DNA of 64,000 nt, taken from positions 1,426,001-1,490,000 of the forward strand of contig NZ_CP044232.1 in NCBI RefSeq assembly GCF_008727775.1, read 5' to 3'. Under the pieces are notes generated by a model. The model had not been told where the DNA came from, ran no database searches, and saw only the letters and a list, made by a program, of their open reading frames with translations. Source of the DNA: Microbacterium lushaniae (GTDB taxonomy: Bacteria > Actinomycetota > Actinomycetes > Actinomycetales > Microbacteriaceae). Below, piece after piece: positions 1-7,905 of the stretch (its first letter is position 1; every line of letters starts with the position of its first letter). The position numbers and the translations under genes were made by a program.

Positions 1-1
1 G

Positions 2-685
2 GTTGGATTCATGGCCGGCGAGCTCGGCGACCTCCCGGGCGGATGGCCGGAGCCGTTCCGCACGAAGGTGCTCGCGGGGCGCGAGGTGAAGATCGGCGTG
101 ACGCCGCTGACCGACGAGGATGCGGTGCACCTGGCCGGCACGTCGGCCCAGCGCCGGGAGCGCCTGAACACCCTGCTGTTCCCCGGGCCGACGCGCACGT
201 TCACGGAGGTGCGGGACGCCTACGGCGACCTCAGCGTGCTGGACACCGCCGACTACCTGTACGGGCTCATGCCCGGCTCCGAGCACATGGTGGAGATCGA
301 GAAGGGCGTGCAGCTGTTCGTCGGTCTCGAGGCGATCGGCGACGCCGACGACAAGGGCATGCGCACCGTCATGACCACCCTCAACGGCCAGTTGCGCCCG
401 GTGTTCGTCCGCGACCGCTCGATCGCGGTGGAGACGCGGTCGGCCGAGCGCGCCGACACCTCCAAGCCCGGTCAGGTCGCCGCCCCGTTCTCGGGCGTGG
501 TGACCCTCAAGACCGCGGTCGGTGACACGGTCGCCGCCGGTCAGGCCGTCGCCTCGATCGAGGCGATGAAGATGGAGGCGGCGATCACCAGTCCCGTCGA
601 CGGCGTCGTGGAGCGCCTCGTCGTGGGCAGCACGCAGCAGGTGGACGCAGGGGACCTTTTGGTCGTCATCCGCCCCTCGCAGTAA
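2..685 (+). CDS. pyc: Pyruvate carboxylase, C-terminal part (gene begins before the window)
   Basis: Seen: an open frame enters from the left edge and stops at 683-685, so the annotated start is only the edge. The last ~70 residues form a biotin carboxyl-carrier domain whose biotin-accepting lysine lies in EAMKMEA (about 40 residues from the end), preceded by the carboxylase/PYC_OADA tail containing GELGDLPGGWPEPF. Family knowledge: pyruvate carboxylase makes oxaloacetate from pyruvate, bicarbonate and ATP in the cytosol as an anaplerotic step. The gap to the next gene is short and the -10 of the next promoter overlaps this stop codon. A stand-alone biotin carrier is less likely because the conserved carboxylase tail is fused upstream. 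Confidence 0.93.
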   Translation, partial: VGFMAGELGDLPGGWPEPFRTKVLAGREVKIGVTPLTDEDAVHLAGTSAQRRERLNTLLFPGPTRTFTEVRDAYGDLSVLDTADYLYGLMPGSEHMVEIEKGVQLFVGLEAIGDADDKGMRTVMTTLNGQLRPVFVRDRSIAVETRSAERADTSKPGQVAAPFSGVVTLKTAVGDTVAAGQAVASIEAMKMEAAITSPVDGVVERLVVGSTQQVDAGDLLVVIRPSQ

Positions 686-731
686 CCTGGGGGATGGGCG
701 CGTGCGCCCGATTCCCGTTTGGAGACCTGCT
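683..731 (+). promoter_or_regulatory. Promoter and ribosome site of the MinD/ParA-like gene
   Basis: TAACCT at 683-688 fits a TANNNT -10 and physically includes the pyc stop codon. A start near 695 would give a leader of about 37 nt carrying GGAG at 721-724, seven bases before the GTG at 732. Inferred from sequence only. Confidence 0.5.
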
Positions 732-2312
732 GTGACCCCCGACCGACTCGATGAGACCCCTGAGGAGCAGCCCGAACACGGCATGCTCACCGACGCCGGC
801 AGCGTCGACACCGCCGGTATCGGCATCCTGGGGGCTGCGACCGCACAGGTGCGCGTGACGCTTCCGAACGCGGACGACGACGAACTGGCCGAGGACGAGG
901 TCGTCGACGACGTCTCGATCGAGCACATCCCCACCGGCGACATCATCCTCGAGCATGCGCCGGAGGACCACGGGGCCGCGTCGCAGTCGGACGACATCCA
1001 CGACGCGGAGGAGGTCCACGACGACGCTCCCGCCGAGGACGACGCCCCCGCCGACGCCGCTCCCGCCGTTGCGCCCGAGGCCGATGTGCCCGCGCCCGCC
1101 GAGGAGGCGGCGCCCGAGTCCGAGACCGCGGCGGACGCAGCCCCGGCCACCGCGCGACCCGCCGCATCCGCCGCATCCGCCCGTCGGTCCGTTCCCGTCG
1201 GCGACCCCGTGCCGCTGACGGGGGCCATCCCGACGACGCGGCGCGCCGCCCACCACGTCGACGAGCACGCCCGCGGCGACCGCGCGCACGCCGTCGAGCG
1301 CGTGCACCCGCCCCAGCCCGAGATCGCGCTGACCTCCAAGCGCCTCGGCGAGTTCGAGCAGAACCGCGAGACCTCCGACCTGCTCACCGCCGACCGCCTG
1401 CTCGACCGCGGCCAGCTCAGCGGCGCCGAGCCGGAGGGGCTGTGGCAGCAGATCGTCTACTCGCTGTCGCGGCATCGCATCAACCTCGGCGACAGTCGCA
1501 AGGCTCGCGAGCGCAAGCAGCTCGACGTGCGCATCTCCGCGCCCCTGCCCGGCGGCGCGCGGTTCGTGCCGGTGCTCTCGCGCAAGGGCGGCGTGGGCAA
1601 GACCACGATCACGACGCTCCTGGGGATGGCGCTGGCCTCCGCACGGGATGACCGCGTCATCGCGATCGACGCGAACCCCGACCGCGGCACGCTCGCCGAC
1701 CGCATCGGCCGCGTCGGCGGCCGCACCGTCCGCGACCTCGCCCGCGTGCGCGGCGAGGTGACCGGGTTCAACGACATCTCCACGATCGTGGCGCGCGACG
1801 AGACGCGCCTGGACGTCCTCGCGTCGGACTCCGACCCGCGCGTGTCGGAGGCTTTCAGCGATCGCGACTACCACGACGTGGCCGCCGTCGCCGCTCACTA
1901 CTACTCCATCGTGCTCACCGACACCGGCACCGGAATCGTCCACTCCGTCATGGGGGCCACCCTGGAGATGGCCGACGAGCTCGTGATCGTGGCGGGACTC
2001 AGCGTCGACGAGGCGCGCCTGGCGTCCGAGACGCTGACCTGGCTGGAGATGAACGGGTACGCCGAGCAGGTGCGCAACGCCGTGGTCGTGCTCAACAACG
2101 CCCGCCCCGGCACACCGCTGGTGAGCGAGCGCGAACTGGAGACGCACTTCCGCACGCGCGTACGCACGGTCGTGCGCATGCCGTACGACCCGCTCATCGG
2201 AGCGGGCAGCGAGATCACCTTCCGCGACCTGCAGCCGGCCACTCGCCAGGCGGCGCGCCACCTGGCCGCCGCGGTCGTCGAAGGCCTGCGGTCGATGGCC
2301 CCCGCCGCGTGA
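732..2312 (+). CDS. MinD/ParA-family ATPase with long acidic N-terminal region
   Basis: Seen: the deviant Walker A motif KGGVGKTT (about residues 285-292), then IAIDANPDRGT (switch/Walker A' region) and VLTDTGTGI (Walker B-like). Residues ~1-150 are rich in Asp, Glu, Ala and Pro and look disordered. Start chosen at GTG 732 because GGAG sits 7 nt upstream; an earlier GTG at 702 has no ribosome site. Family knowledge: ParA/MinD ATPases dimerise on ATP and position chromosomes, division sites or large protein assemblies. Def starts 4 nt after this stop, so the two are probably cotranscribed. No ParB partner is present in the window, so its cargo is unknown. It could also be a regulator of secretion or polarity like other actinobacterial orphan ParA proteins. 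Confidence 0.85.
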   Translation: MTPDRLDETPEEQPEHGMLTDAGSVDTAGIGILGAATAQVRVTLPNADDDELAEDEVVDDVSIEHIPTGDIILEHAPEDHGAASQSDDIHDAEEVHDDAPAEDDAPADAAPAVAPEADVPAPAEEAAPESETAADAAPATARPAASAASARRSVPVGDPVPLTGAIPTTRRAAHHVDEHARGDRAHAVERVHPPQPEIALTSKRLGEFEQNRETSDLLTADRLLDRGQLSGAEPEGLWQQIVYSLSRHRINLGDSRKARERKQLDVRISAPLPGGARFVPVLSRKGGVGKTTITTLLGMALASARDDRVIAIDANPDRGTLADRIGRVGGRTVRDLARVRGEVTGFNDISTIVARDETRLDVLASDSDPRVSEAFSDRDYHDVAAVAAHYYSIVLTDTGTGIVHSVMGATLEMADELVIVAGLSVDEARLASETLTWLEMNGYAEQVRNAVVVLNNARPGTPLVSERELETHFRTRVRTVVRMPYDPLIGAGSEITFRDLQPATRQAARHLAAAVVEGLRSMAPAA

Positions 2313-2316
2313 CGCT

Positions 2317-2808
2317 GTGACCGTCCGCAGCATCCGCCTCTTCGGCGACCCCGTCCTCCGCGCCGTGAGCGCACCGATCACCGACATCGACGACGGCGTG
2401 CGCGCGCTCGTGCGCGACCTGCTCGACACCGTCGAGCCCCCCGGCCGCGCCGGCGTCGCGGCGCCGCAGATCGGGGTGGGCCTGCGCGCCTTCAGCTACA
2501 ACATCGACGGCGACATCGGCTACATCCTCAACCCCGTGCTCGTGGAGACGGCGGGTGACCCCGTGCCCACCGGCGAGGGGTGCCTCTCGATCCCCGGCGT
2601 GTGGCACGACGCACTGCGTCACCCGTATGCGAAGGTCGTCGGCATCGACCTGGACGGCGACGAGCTGGTGCTGGAGGGGGAGGGCCTCATGGCGCAGGCC
2701 CTGCAGCACGAGACCGACCACCTCGACGGGATGCTGTTCCTGCAGCGCCTGCCCGCCGATGCCCGCCGCGAGGCGATGCGGCAGATCCGCGAGAGCTCCT
2801 GGTTCTGA
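2317..2808 (+). CDS. def: Peptide deformylase
   Basis: Seen: 163 residues, normal for the family, with the three signature motifs: GVAAPQIG (motif I, here Arg-Ala-Gly-Val-Ala-Ala-Pro-Gln instead of the usual GxGLAAPQ), EGCLSIPG (motif II, metal Cys) and QHETDHLDG (motif III, HExxH metal ligands and catalytic Glu). It removes the formyl group from the N-terminal methionine of nascent proteins in the cytosol using a bound metal ion. GTG start 4 nt after the MinD-like stop suggests translational coupling. The following gene is convergent. No methionyl-tRNA formyltransferase gene is adjacent. Confidence 0.95.
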   Translation: MTVRSIRLFGDPVLRAVSAPITDIDDGVRALVRDLLDTVEPPGRAGVAAPQIGVGLRAFSYNIDGDIGYILNPVLVETAGDPVPTGEGCLSIPGVWHDALRHPYAKVVGIDLDGDELVLEGEGLMAQALQHETDHLDGMLFLQRLPADARREAMRQIRESSWF

Positions 2809-2832
2809 CCGGGAGCCCCCGCGGAGCCGGCC

Positions 2833-4659
2833 TTACGGCAGTGAGACGTTGGTCGTGTTGACCGGCGTGCTGTAGATCTCCTCGACGTGCTCGGCGAAGT
2901 CGCTCAGGATCACGGTGCGCTTGATGCTGAGCTTCGGGGTGAGGTGACCGCTGGCCTCGGTCCACTCCACCGGCAGGATCGTGAACTTGCGGATCGATTC
3001 CGCACGCGACACGTGGGCGTTGGCGCCGTCGATGGCCCGCTGCACCTCGAGGTGGACGACCTCGTGCACAGCCGCCTGCGCCAGGGTCATGTCGGCGGAG
3101 AGGCCGTTGTTCGCCAGCCACGTCGGGAGCATCTCCGAATCCAGCGTGATGAGCGCGGAGATGAACGGCTTCTTGTCGCCCACGACCACGACCTGTCCGA
3201 TGATGGGGTTGGCCCGGATCGGGTCCTCCAGCGCCGCGGGGGCGACGTTCTTGCCGCCGGCGGTGACGATGATCTCCTTCTTGCGCCCCGTGATGGTGAG
3301 GAAGCCGTCGGAGTCGAAGGAGCCCAGGTCGCCGGTCTTGAACCAGTCGCCGTCGAACGCCTCGGCGGTGGCCTCGGGGTTGCGCCAGTACTCCTTGAAC
3401 ACGTTGACCCCGCGCACCTCGATCTCGCCGTCCTCGGCCAGGCGCACGCCTACACCCGGCAGCGCCGGACCCACGGTGCCGATCTTGGACTTGGTCGCCA
3501 GGTTCACCGTCGCCGGGGCCGTCGTCTCGGTCAGGCCGTAGCCCTCGAGGATGACCACGCCCAGGCTGTGGAAGAAGTGCCCGAGGCGCTCGCCCAGCGG
3601 GGCCGACCCCGAGACGGCGTACTGCACGCGCCCGCCCATGGCGGTGCGCAGCTTGGAGTACACGAGGCGGTCGAACAGCGCGAACTTCACCTTCAGGCCC
3701 AGCGGGATCTTCTTGCCGTCCTGCAGGAGCTTGGAGTGCTCGATCGCGGCGGCGGCGGCGGCGCGGAAGATCTTGCCCTTGCCGCCGGCTTCGGCCTTCT
3801 GCTCGGCGGAGTTGTACACCTTCTCGAACACGCGGGGCACCGCGAGCAGGAACGTGGGCTTGAACGAGCCCAGTGCCGGCAGCAGCTGACGCGTGTCGGG
3901 CTGGTGCCCGACCTTCACACCGGCGTGGATGCTGAGGATCGAGATGAAGCGCGCGAACACGTGCGCGGTGGTGATGAACAGCAGGGTGGACGCCCCCGGC
4001 GCCTCGACGACCTCGTGCAGGGCTTTGGCGGAGTTGCGGGAGAGCTCGACGAAGTTGCTGTGCGTGAGCACGCAGCCCTTCGGGCGTCCGGTCGAGCCGG
4101 AGGTGTAGATGAGCGTCGCGATGTCGTCACCGTTGGCGATGCCGCGCCGGCGCTGGATCTCGGCATCCTCGATCGAGGCGCCCGCGGTCACCAGCTTGTC
4201 CAGGTCGCCCAGGTGCATGCCCCATACCTCGCGCAGGAGGGGCAGGTCGGCGCGCACCTCGTCCAGGCGTGCGGAGTGATCCGGCGACTCGACGATGACG
4301 GCGATGGCACCGGAGTCGGAGAGGATCCACTGGATCTGGGCGGGCGAGCTCGTCTCGTACACCGGCACCATGACGGCCCCGGCGTAGAAGAGCGCGAAGT
4401 CCACGAGCGTCCAGTCGTAGGTGGTGCGCGCGAGGAAGGCGACCTTGTCGCCGGGCTGGATGCCCGAAGCGGCGAAGCCCTTGGCCAGGGAGATCACCTG
4501 CCGCTGGAACTCCGCGGCCGACACGTCCCGCCATCCGGGGCCGTCGGGGACGGCGAACAGGGCGCGGTCGGGTGTCGCGGCGACGCGTTCGGCGAGCAGG
4601 TCTGAGATGTTCGCAGACGGATCGGCGGGCACGATCGGCGGGACGACGAATTCGGTCAC
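2833..4659 (-). CDS. Long-chain fatty acid-CoA ligase (AMP-dependent synthetase)
   Basis: Seen: adenylate-forming motifs LIYTSGSTGRPKGCVLTH, GYGLTETTAPATVN and TGDLGSFDSDGFLTITGRKKE, in the normal order over 608 residues, the usual size for FadD/FAA-type enzymes. It activates fatty acids to acyl-CoA through an acyl-AMP intermediate. Start chosen at GTG 4659 because AAGGAG lies 5 nt upstream (4665-4670); an in-frame extension to 4686 has none. Single-gene unit, convergent with def and divergent from the ROK kinase. The C-terminal GRKKE and GGKNVAP segments show the mobile domain is intact. Chain-length preference cannot be read from sequence. Confidence 0.92.
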   Translation of the reverse strand: MTEFVVPPIVPADPSANISDLLAERVAATPDRALFAVPDGPGWRDVSAAEFQRQVISLAKGFAASGIQPGDKVAFLARTTYDWTLVDFALFYAGAVMVPVYETSSPAQIQWILSDSGAIAVIVESPDHSARLDEVRADLPLLREVWGMHLGDLDKLVTAGASIEDAEIQRRRGIANGDDIATLIYTSGSTGRPKGCVLTHSNFVELSRNSAKALHEVVEAPGASTLLFITTAHVFARFISILSIHAGVKVGHQPDTRQLLPALGSFKPTFLLAVPRVFEKVYNSAEQKAEAGGKGKIFRAAAAAAIEHSKLLQDGKKIPLGLKVKFALFDRLVYSKLRTAMGGRVQYAVSGSAPLGERLGHFFHSLGVVILEGYGLTETTAPATVNLATKSKIGTVGPALPGVGVRLAEDGEIEVRGVNVFKEYWRNPEATAEAFDGDWFKTGDLGSFDSDGFLTITGRKKEIIVTAGGKNVAPAALEDPIRANPIIGQVVVVGDKKPFISALITLDSEMLPTWLANNGLSADMTLAQAAVHEVVHLEVQRAIDGANAHVSRAESIRKFTILPVEWTEASGHLTPKLSIKRTVILSDFAEHVEEIYSTPVNTTNVSLP

Positions 4660-4703
4660 GGCAGCTCCTTCGGTACCGGAAAACACATGTTTCGGATGGT
4701 TCG

Positions 4704-4750
4704 AGTGTATCCGGACGCCGCCGTCGCGCCGGAGCAGGCGCGACTAGACT
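4704..4750. promoter_or_regulatory. Divergent promoters of acyl-CoA ligase and ROK kinase
   Basis: Minus strand: TACACT (plus-strand AGTGTA 4704-4709) with a predicted leader near 38 nt. Plus strand: TAGACT 4745-4750 with a leader of about 36 nt ending in a GGAAGGGAG ribosome site. Both genes therefore look leadered. Inference from hexamers only. Confidence 0.45.
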
Positions 4751-4792
4751 CGCAGGCGCCGTCGTCGCGTCGTCGGCCGGGAAGGGAGCGCG

Positions 4793-5728
4793 GTGCTCAA
4801 CGTCGGAATCGACATCGGCGGAACCAAGATCGCCGGGGGAGTCGTCGATGCCGCCGGAGGCATCCTCGACAAGCGCCGCGTGGACACTCCCGCCGAGGTG
4901 CCCGCTCTCGTGGACGCCGTGGTCGCGATGGCCGAAGACCTGCGTGCACGTCACGACATCACCGCGATCGGGGTGGCGGCGGCCGGGTTCATCGACCGTG
5001 ACCGCTCCACCGTCATCCACGCCCCTAACATCGCGTGGCGCAACGAGCCGCTGCGTGCGGTGCTCGAGTCGCGGCTGCACGCCCCGGTCTCGATCGAGAA
5101 CGACGCCAACGCTGCCGGATGGGGCGAGTTCCGCTTTGGGGCCGGCCGCGGACGCTCGCACATGGTGATGCTCACGATGGGAACCGGTGTGGGCGGCGCC
5201 GTCGTCTCCGATGGCGCGCTGTACCGAGGGGGATTCGGTTCCGGCGGAGAACTCGGGCACGTCCGCTTCATCCGCGACGGCCTGCCGTGCGGGTGCGGCC
5301 AGAAGGGGTGCCTCGAGCAGTACGCATCCGGTCGGGCACTGCAGCGGCAGGCGGCGGAGATCGCTGCCGCCGGCGGCATCGGGCAGGCCCTGGCCGACGC
5401 GCGGGACTCCGACGGCGCGATCCACGGCGCCGACATCTCCCGTCTCGTGGAGGCCGGTGACCCCGGCGCCCTCGAGGCGCTGCGCCGGGTCGCCGGCGCG
5501 CTGGGGGAGGCGTGCGGCGGGTTCCAGGCGGTCCTGGACCCCGAGGTCTTCGTCATCGGCGGGGGAGTGGCCCAGCTGGGCGATGTGGTGCTCGAGCCGG
5601 TGCGTGCCGCCTACGCGGCGTCGCTCCCCGGCGGCGGCGACCGTCCGACGGCCGAGTTCGCCGTCGCGCGGCTGGGCAATGACGCCGGGCTCATCGGCGT
5701 CGCCGACCTTGCGGGCAGGGGCCGCTGA
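4793..5728 (+). CDS. ROK-family sugar kinase, probable glucokinase
   Basis: Seen: N-terminal phosphate motif DIGGTKIAGG (residues ~7-16), catalytic-Asp segment ENDANAAGWGEF, the ATP/sugar motif MGTGVGGAVV, and the ROK zinc signature in GELGHV...CGCGQKGCLEQYASG (His plus three Cys). 311 residues is typical. Family knowledge: actinobacterial ROK glucokinases phosphorylate glucose with ATP in the cytosol. No DNA-binding N-terminus is present, so it is a kinase rather than a ROK repressor. GTG start with a strong upstream GGAAGGGAG; PlsC follows 2 nt after the stop, implying an operon. The exact sugar (glucose or another hexose) is inferred. Confidence 0.88.
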   Translation: MLNVGIDIGGTKIAGGVVDAAGGILDKRRVDTPAEVPALVDAVVAMAEDLRARHDITAIGVAAAGFIDRDRSTVIHAPNIAWRNEPLRAVLESRLHAPVSIENDANAAGWGEFRFGAGRGRSHMVMLTMGTGVGGAVVSDGALYRGGFGSGGELGHVRFIRDGLPCGCGQKGCLEQYASGRALQRQAAEIAAAGGIGQALADARDSDGAIHGADISRLVEAGDPGALEALRRVAGALGEACGGFQAVLDPEVFVIGGGVAQLGDVVLEPVRAAYAASLPGGGDRPTAEFAVARLGNDAGLIGVADLAGRGR

Positions 5729-5730
5729 CG

Positions 5731-6444
5731 ATGTTCTACTGGCTGATGAAGTACGTCGTGATCGGACCGGCCCTCAAAGCCATCTTCCGTCCGTGGATCG
5801 TCGGCCGCCGCAACATCCCGGCCGAGGGCCCGGCCATCCTCGCGAGCAATCACCTGTCCTTCGCCGACTCCGTCTTCCTTCCGCTGATGATCGACCGTCG
5901 CATGGCATTCCTGGCCAAGAGCGACTACTTCACCGGCAAGGGCCTGCGGGGCTGGGCCACGCGCATGTTCCTCAAGGCCACGGGGCAGATCCCGATCGAC
6001 CGCACCGGCGGCAAGGCGTCGGAGGCGTCGCTGAACACCGGCCTGCGGGTGCTCGGACGCGGCGAGCTGCTGGGCATCTATCCCGAGGGCACCCGGAGCC
6101 CCGACGGCAAGCTGTACCGCGGCCGCACCGGCATCGCGCGGATGGCGCTGGAAGCTCATGTCCCGGTGGTGCCGGTGGTCATGGTCGACACCGACACGAT
6201 CCAGCCGATCGGCAAGCGGATCCCCCGGATCGGCCGGGTGGGCATCGTCATCGGGGAGCCGCTGGATTTCTCCCGCTTCGCCGGGATGGAGAGCGACCGC
6301 TACATCCTCCGCTCGGTCACCGACGAGATCACCCTCGCCCTCCAGCGGCTCGGCGAGCAGGAATACGAAGACGTCTACGCCTCCACCGTGAAGGACCGCC
6401 TCCTCGCCTCCCGCGCGCAATCCGGCGCTCCGGCGCGGCGATAG
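5731..6444 (+). CDS. Lysophospholipid (1-acyl-glycerol-3-phosphate) acyltransferase
   Basis: Seen: PlsC-family motif I NHLSFADS with the HX4D catalytic pair (about residues 45-51), motif III YPEGTRSPDGKLYRG, and motif IV VPVVPVVMVDT; 237 residues. Acylates a glycerophospholipid intermediate at the inner face of the membrane. The N-terminus is hydrophobic (MFYWLMKYVVIGPALKAIF) and likely anchors it. Starts 2 nt after the ROK kinase and is followed by the promoter of the DAHP synthase gene. The acyl acceptor cannot be told from the sequence; related mycobacterial proteins next to aroG are of the same family. Confidence 0.88.
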   Translation: MFYWLMKYVVIGPALKAIFRPWIVGRRNIPAEGPAILASNHLSFADSVFLPLMIDRRMAFLAKSDYFTGKGLRGWATRMFLKATGQIPIDRTGGKASEASLNTGLRVLGRGELLGIYPEGTRSPDGKLYRGRTGIARMALEAHVPVVPVVMVDTDTIQPIGKRIPRIGRVGIVIGEPLDFSRFAGMESDRYILRSVTDEITLALQRLGEQEYEDVYASTVKDRLLASRAQSGAPARR

Positions 6445-6453
6445 ACTTCGAGG
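6442..6453 (+). promoter_or_regulatory. Leaderless-type promoter of DAHP synthase
   Basis: TAGACT at 6442-6447, exactly 6 nt before ATG 6454; the hexamer overlaps the last codons and stop of the preceding acyltransferase. No ribosome site, consistent with transcription starting at the ATG. Confidence 0.6.
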
Positions 6454-7791
6454 ATGCTTCAGCACCTCGATGGCCTCGATCACTGGCGCACTCTGCCCAT
6501 CAAGCAGCAGCCGCAGTGGTATGACGCCGACGCGGTGGCCGCGGTATCCGCCGAGATCGCGACGCTGCCCCCCCTCGTGTTCGCCGGCGAGGTGGACACG
6601 TTGCGCGAGCGCCTCGCGCGTGCGGCATCCGGGCGCGCGTTCCTGCTGCAGGGCGGCGACTGCGCCGAGACCTTCGCCGGTGCGACGGCCGAGCAGATCC
6701 GCAACCGGGTCAAGACGGTGCTGCAGATGGCCGTCGTCCTGACCTACGGCGCTTCGATGCCGATCGTGAAGATGGGCCGGATGGCCGGGCAGTTCGCCAA
6801 GCCGCGCTCCAGCGACACCGAGACGCGCGGGGACGTGACACTTCCGGCATACCGCGGCGACATCGTCAACGGGTACGACTTCACCGAGGAGTCGCGCAAG
6901 CCAGACCCCGCACGGCTGCTGAAGGGCTACCACACCGCCGCGTCGACCCTGAACCTCATCCGCGCCTTCACGCAGGGCGGTTTCGCCGACCTCCGGGAGG
7001 TGCACAGCTGGAACAAGGGCTTCGCCTCCAACCCGGCCAATCAGCGGTACGAGCGCCTGGCGGCCGAGATCGACCGCGCCATCAACTTCATGGAGGCCGC
7101 CGGCGCCGACTTCGACGAGCTGCGCCGCGTGGAGTTCTACACGGGCCACGAGGGCCTGCTGATGGACTACGAGCGGCCGATGACGCGCATCGACTCGCGC
7201 ACCGGCACGCCGTACAACACCTCGGCGCACTTCGTGTGGATCGGCGAGCGCACGCGCGACCTCGACGGTGCGCACGTGGACTACTTCTCCCGCATCCGCA
7301 ATCCCATCGGCGTCAAGCTCGGACCGAGCACGACGCCCGAGACGGCGCTGGCGCTCATCGACAAGCTCGACCCCGAGCGCGAGCCCGGCCGCTTGACGTT
7401 CATCACGCGCATGGGCGCCGGGAAGATCCGCGATGCGCTACCGCCGCTGCTGGAGGCCGTGAAGGATTCCGGCGCCACGCCGCTGTGGGTGACCGACCCG
7501 ATGCACGGCAACGGCATCACGTCGGAGAACGGCTACAAGACGCGGCGCTTCGACGACGTCGTGGACGAGGTCCGCGGCTTCTTCGAAGCGCACCGCGCGG
7601 TGGGCACGTTCCCCGGCGGCATCCACGTGGAGCTCACCGGCGATGACGTGACGGAGTGCCTGGGCGGCTCGGAGATGATCGACGAGGCCACCCTCGCCAC
7701 GCGCTACGAGTCCCTGTGCGACCCGCGCCTGAACCACATGCAGTCCCTCGAGCTGGCCTTCCTCGTCGCCGAAGAGCTCGAGCAGCTCTAG
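6454..7791 (+). CDS. aroG: 3-deoxy-7-phosphoheptulonate synthase, class II
   Basis: Seen: 445 residues matching plant/actinobacterial class II DAHP synthase, with QPQWYD near the N-terminus, LLQGGDCAETFAG, VKMGRMAGQFAKPRS, LKGYHTAASTLNLIRAF, and the metal/substrate segments WVTDPMHGN and GGIHVELTGDDVTECLGG. It condenses phosphoenolpyruvate and erythrose 4-phosphate, the first step of the shikimate pathway. The metal-binding Cys is in GGDCAE. Position next to a Ser/Thr kinase and an Rv2175c homologue matches the M. tuberculosis aroG-pknL region. A 75-bp palindrome lies between its stop and the convergent kinase gene. Confidence 0.97.
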   Translation: MLQHLDGLDHWRTLPIKQQPQWYDADAVAAVSAEIATLPPLVFAGEVDTLRERLARAASGRAFLLQGGDCAETFAGATAEQIRNRVKTVLQMAVVLTYGASMPIVKMGRMAGQFAKPRSSDTETRGDVTLPAYRGDIVNGYDFTEESRKPDPARLLKGYHTAASTLNLIRAFTQGGFADLREVHSWNKGFASNPANQRYERLAAEIDRAINFMEAAGADFDELRRVEFYTGHEGLLMDYERPMTRIDSRTGTPYNTSAHFVWIGERTRDLDGAHVDYFSRIRNPIGVKLGPSTTPETALALIDKLDPEREPGRLTFITRMGAGKIRDALPPLLEAVKDSGATPLWVTDPMHGNGITSENGYKTRRFDDVVDEVRGFFEAHRAVGTFPGGIHVELTGDDVTECLGGSEMIDEATLATRYESLCDPRLNHMQSLELAFLVAEELEQL

Positions 7792-7811
7792 CCCGCCGCC
7801 CACAGGCATAA

Positions 7812-7886
7812 TCCGCGAGACTGCAGCCCACCGGCGAGACAGCGGCATAATGTCGCGGTCTCGCCGGTGGCGTGCAGTCTCGCGGA
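7812..7886. repeat. 75-bp four-unit palindromic repeat, family A copy 1
   Basis: An imperfect inverted repeat with arms of about 37 bases centred on 7849. Each arm contains GCGAGAC twice at a 19-nt offset, so the element carries four copies (two direct, two inverted), and its centre reads GCATAATGTCGC. It lies between two convergent stops, so it could end transcription from both sides, but it has no T-tract. A second copy of the same length is at 40133-40207. Confidence 0.85.
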
Positions 7887-7905
7887 CTTGAGGTGGCGGA
7901 GCGGG

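Noticed and set aside
702..731. Upstream GTG start for the MinD-like gene
   Set aside because: No ribosome site; GTG 732 has GGAG at proper spacing.
666..2429. 587-residue minus-strand open frame opposite the MinD-like gene
   Set aside because: Low-complexity Arg/Gly/Val composition typical of antisense frames in GC-rich DNA; the plus strand has a real Walker motif.
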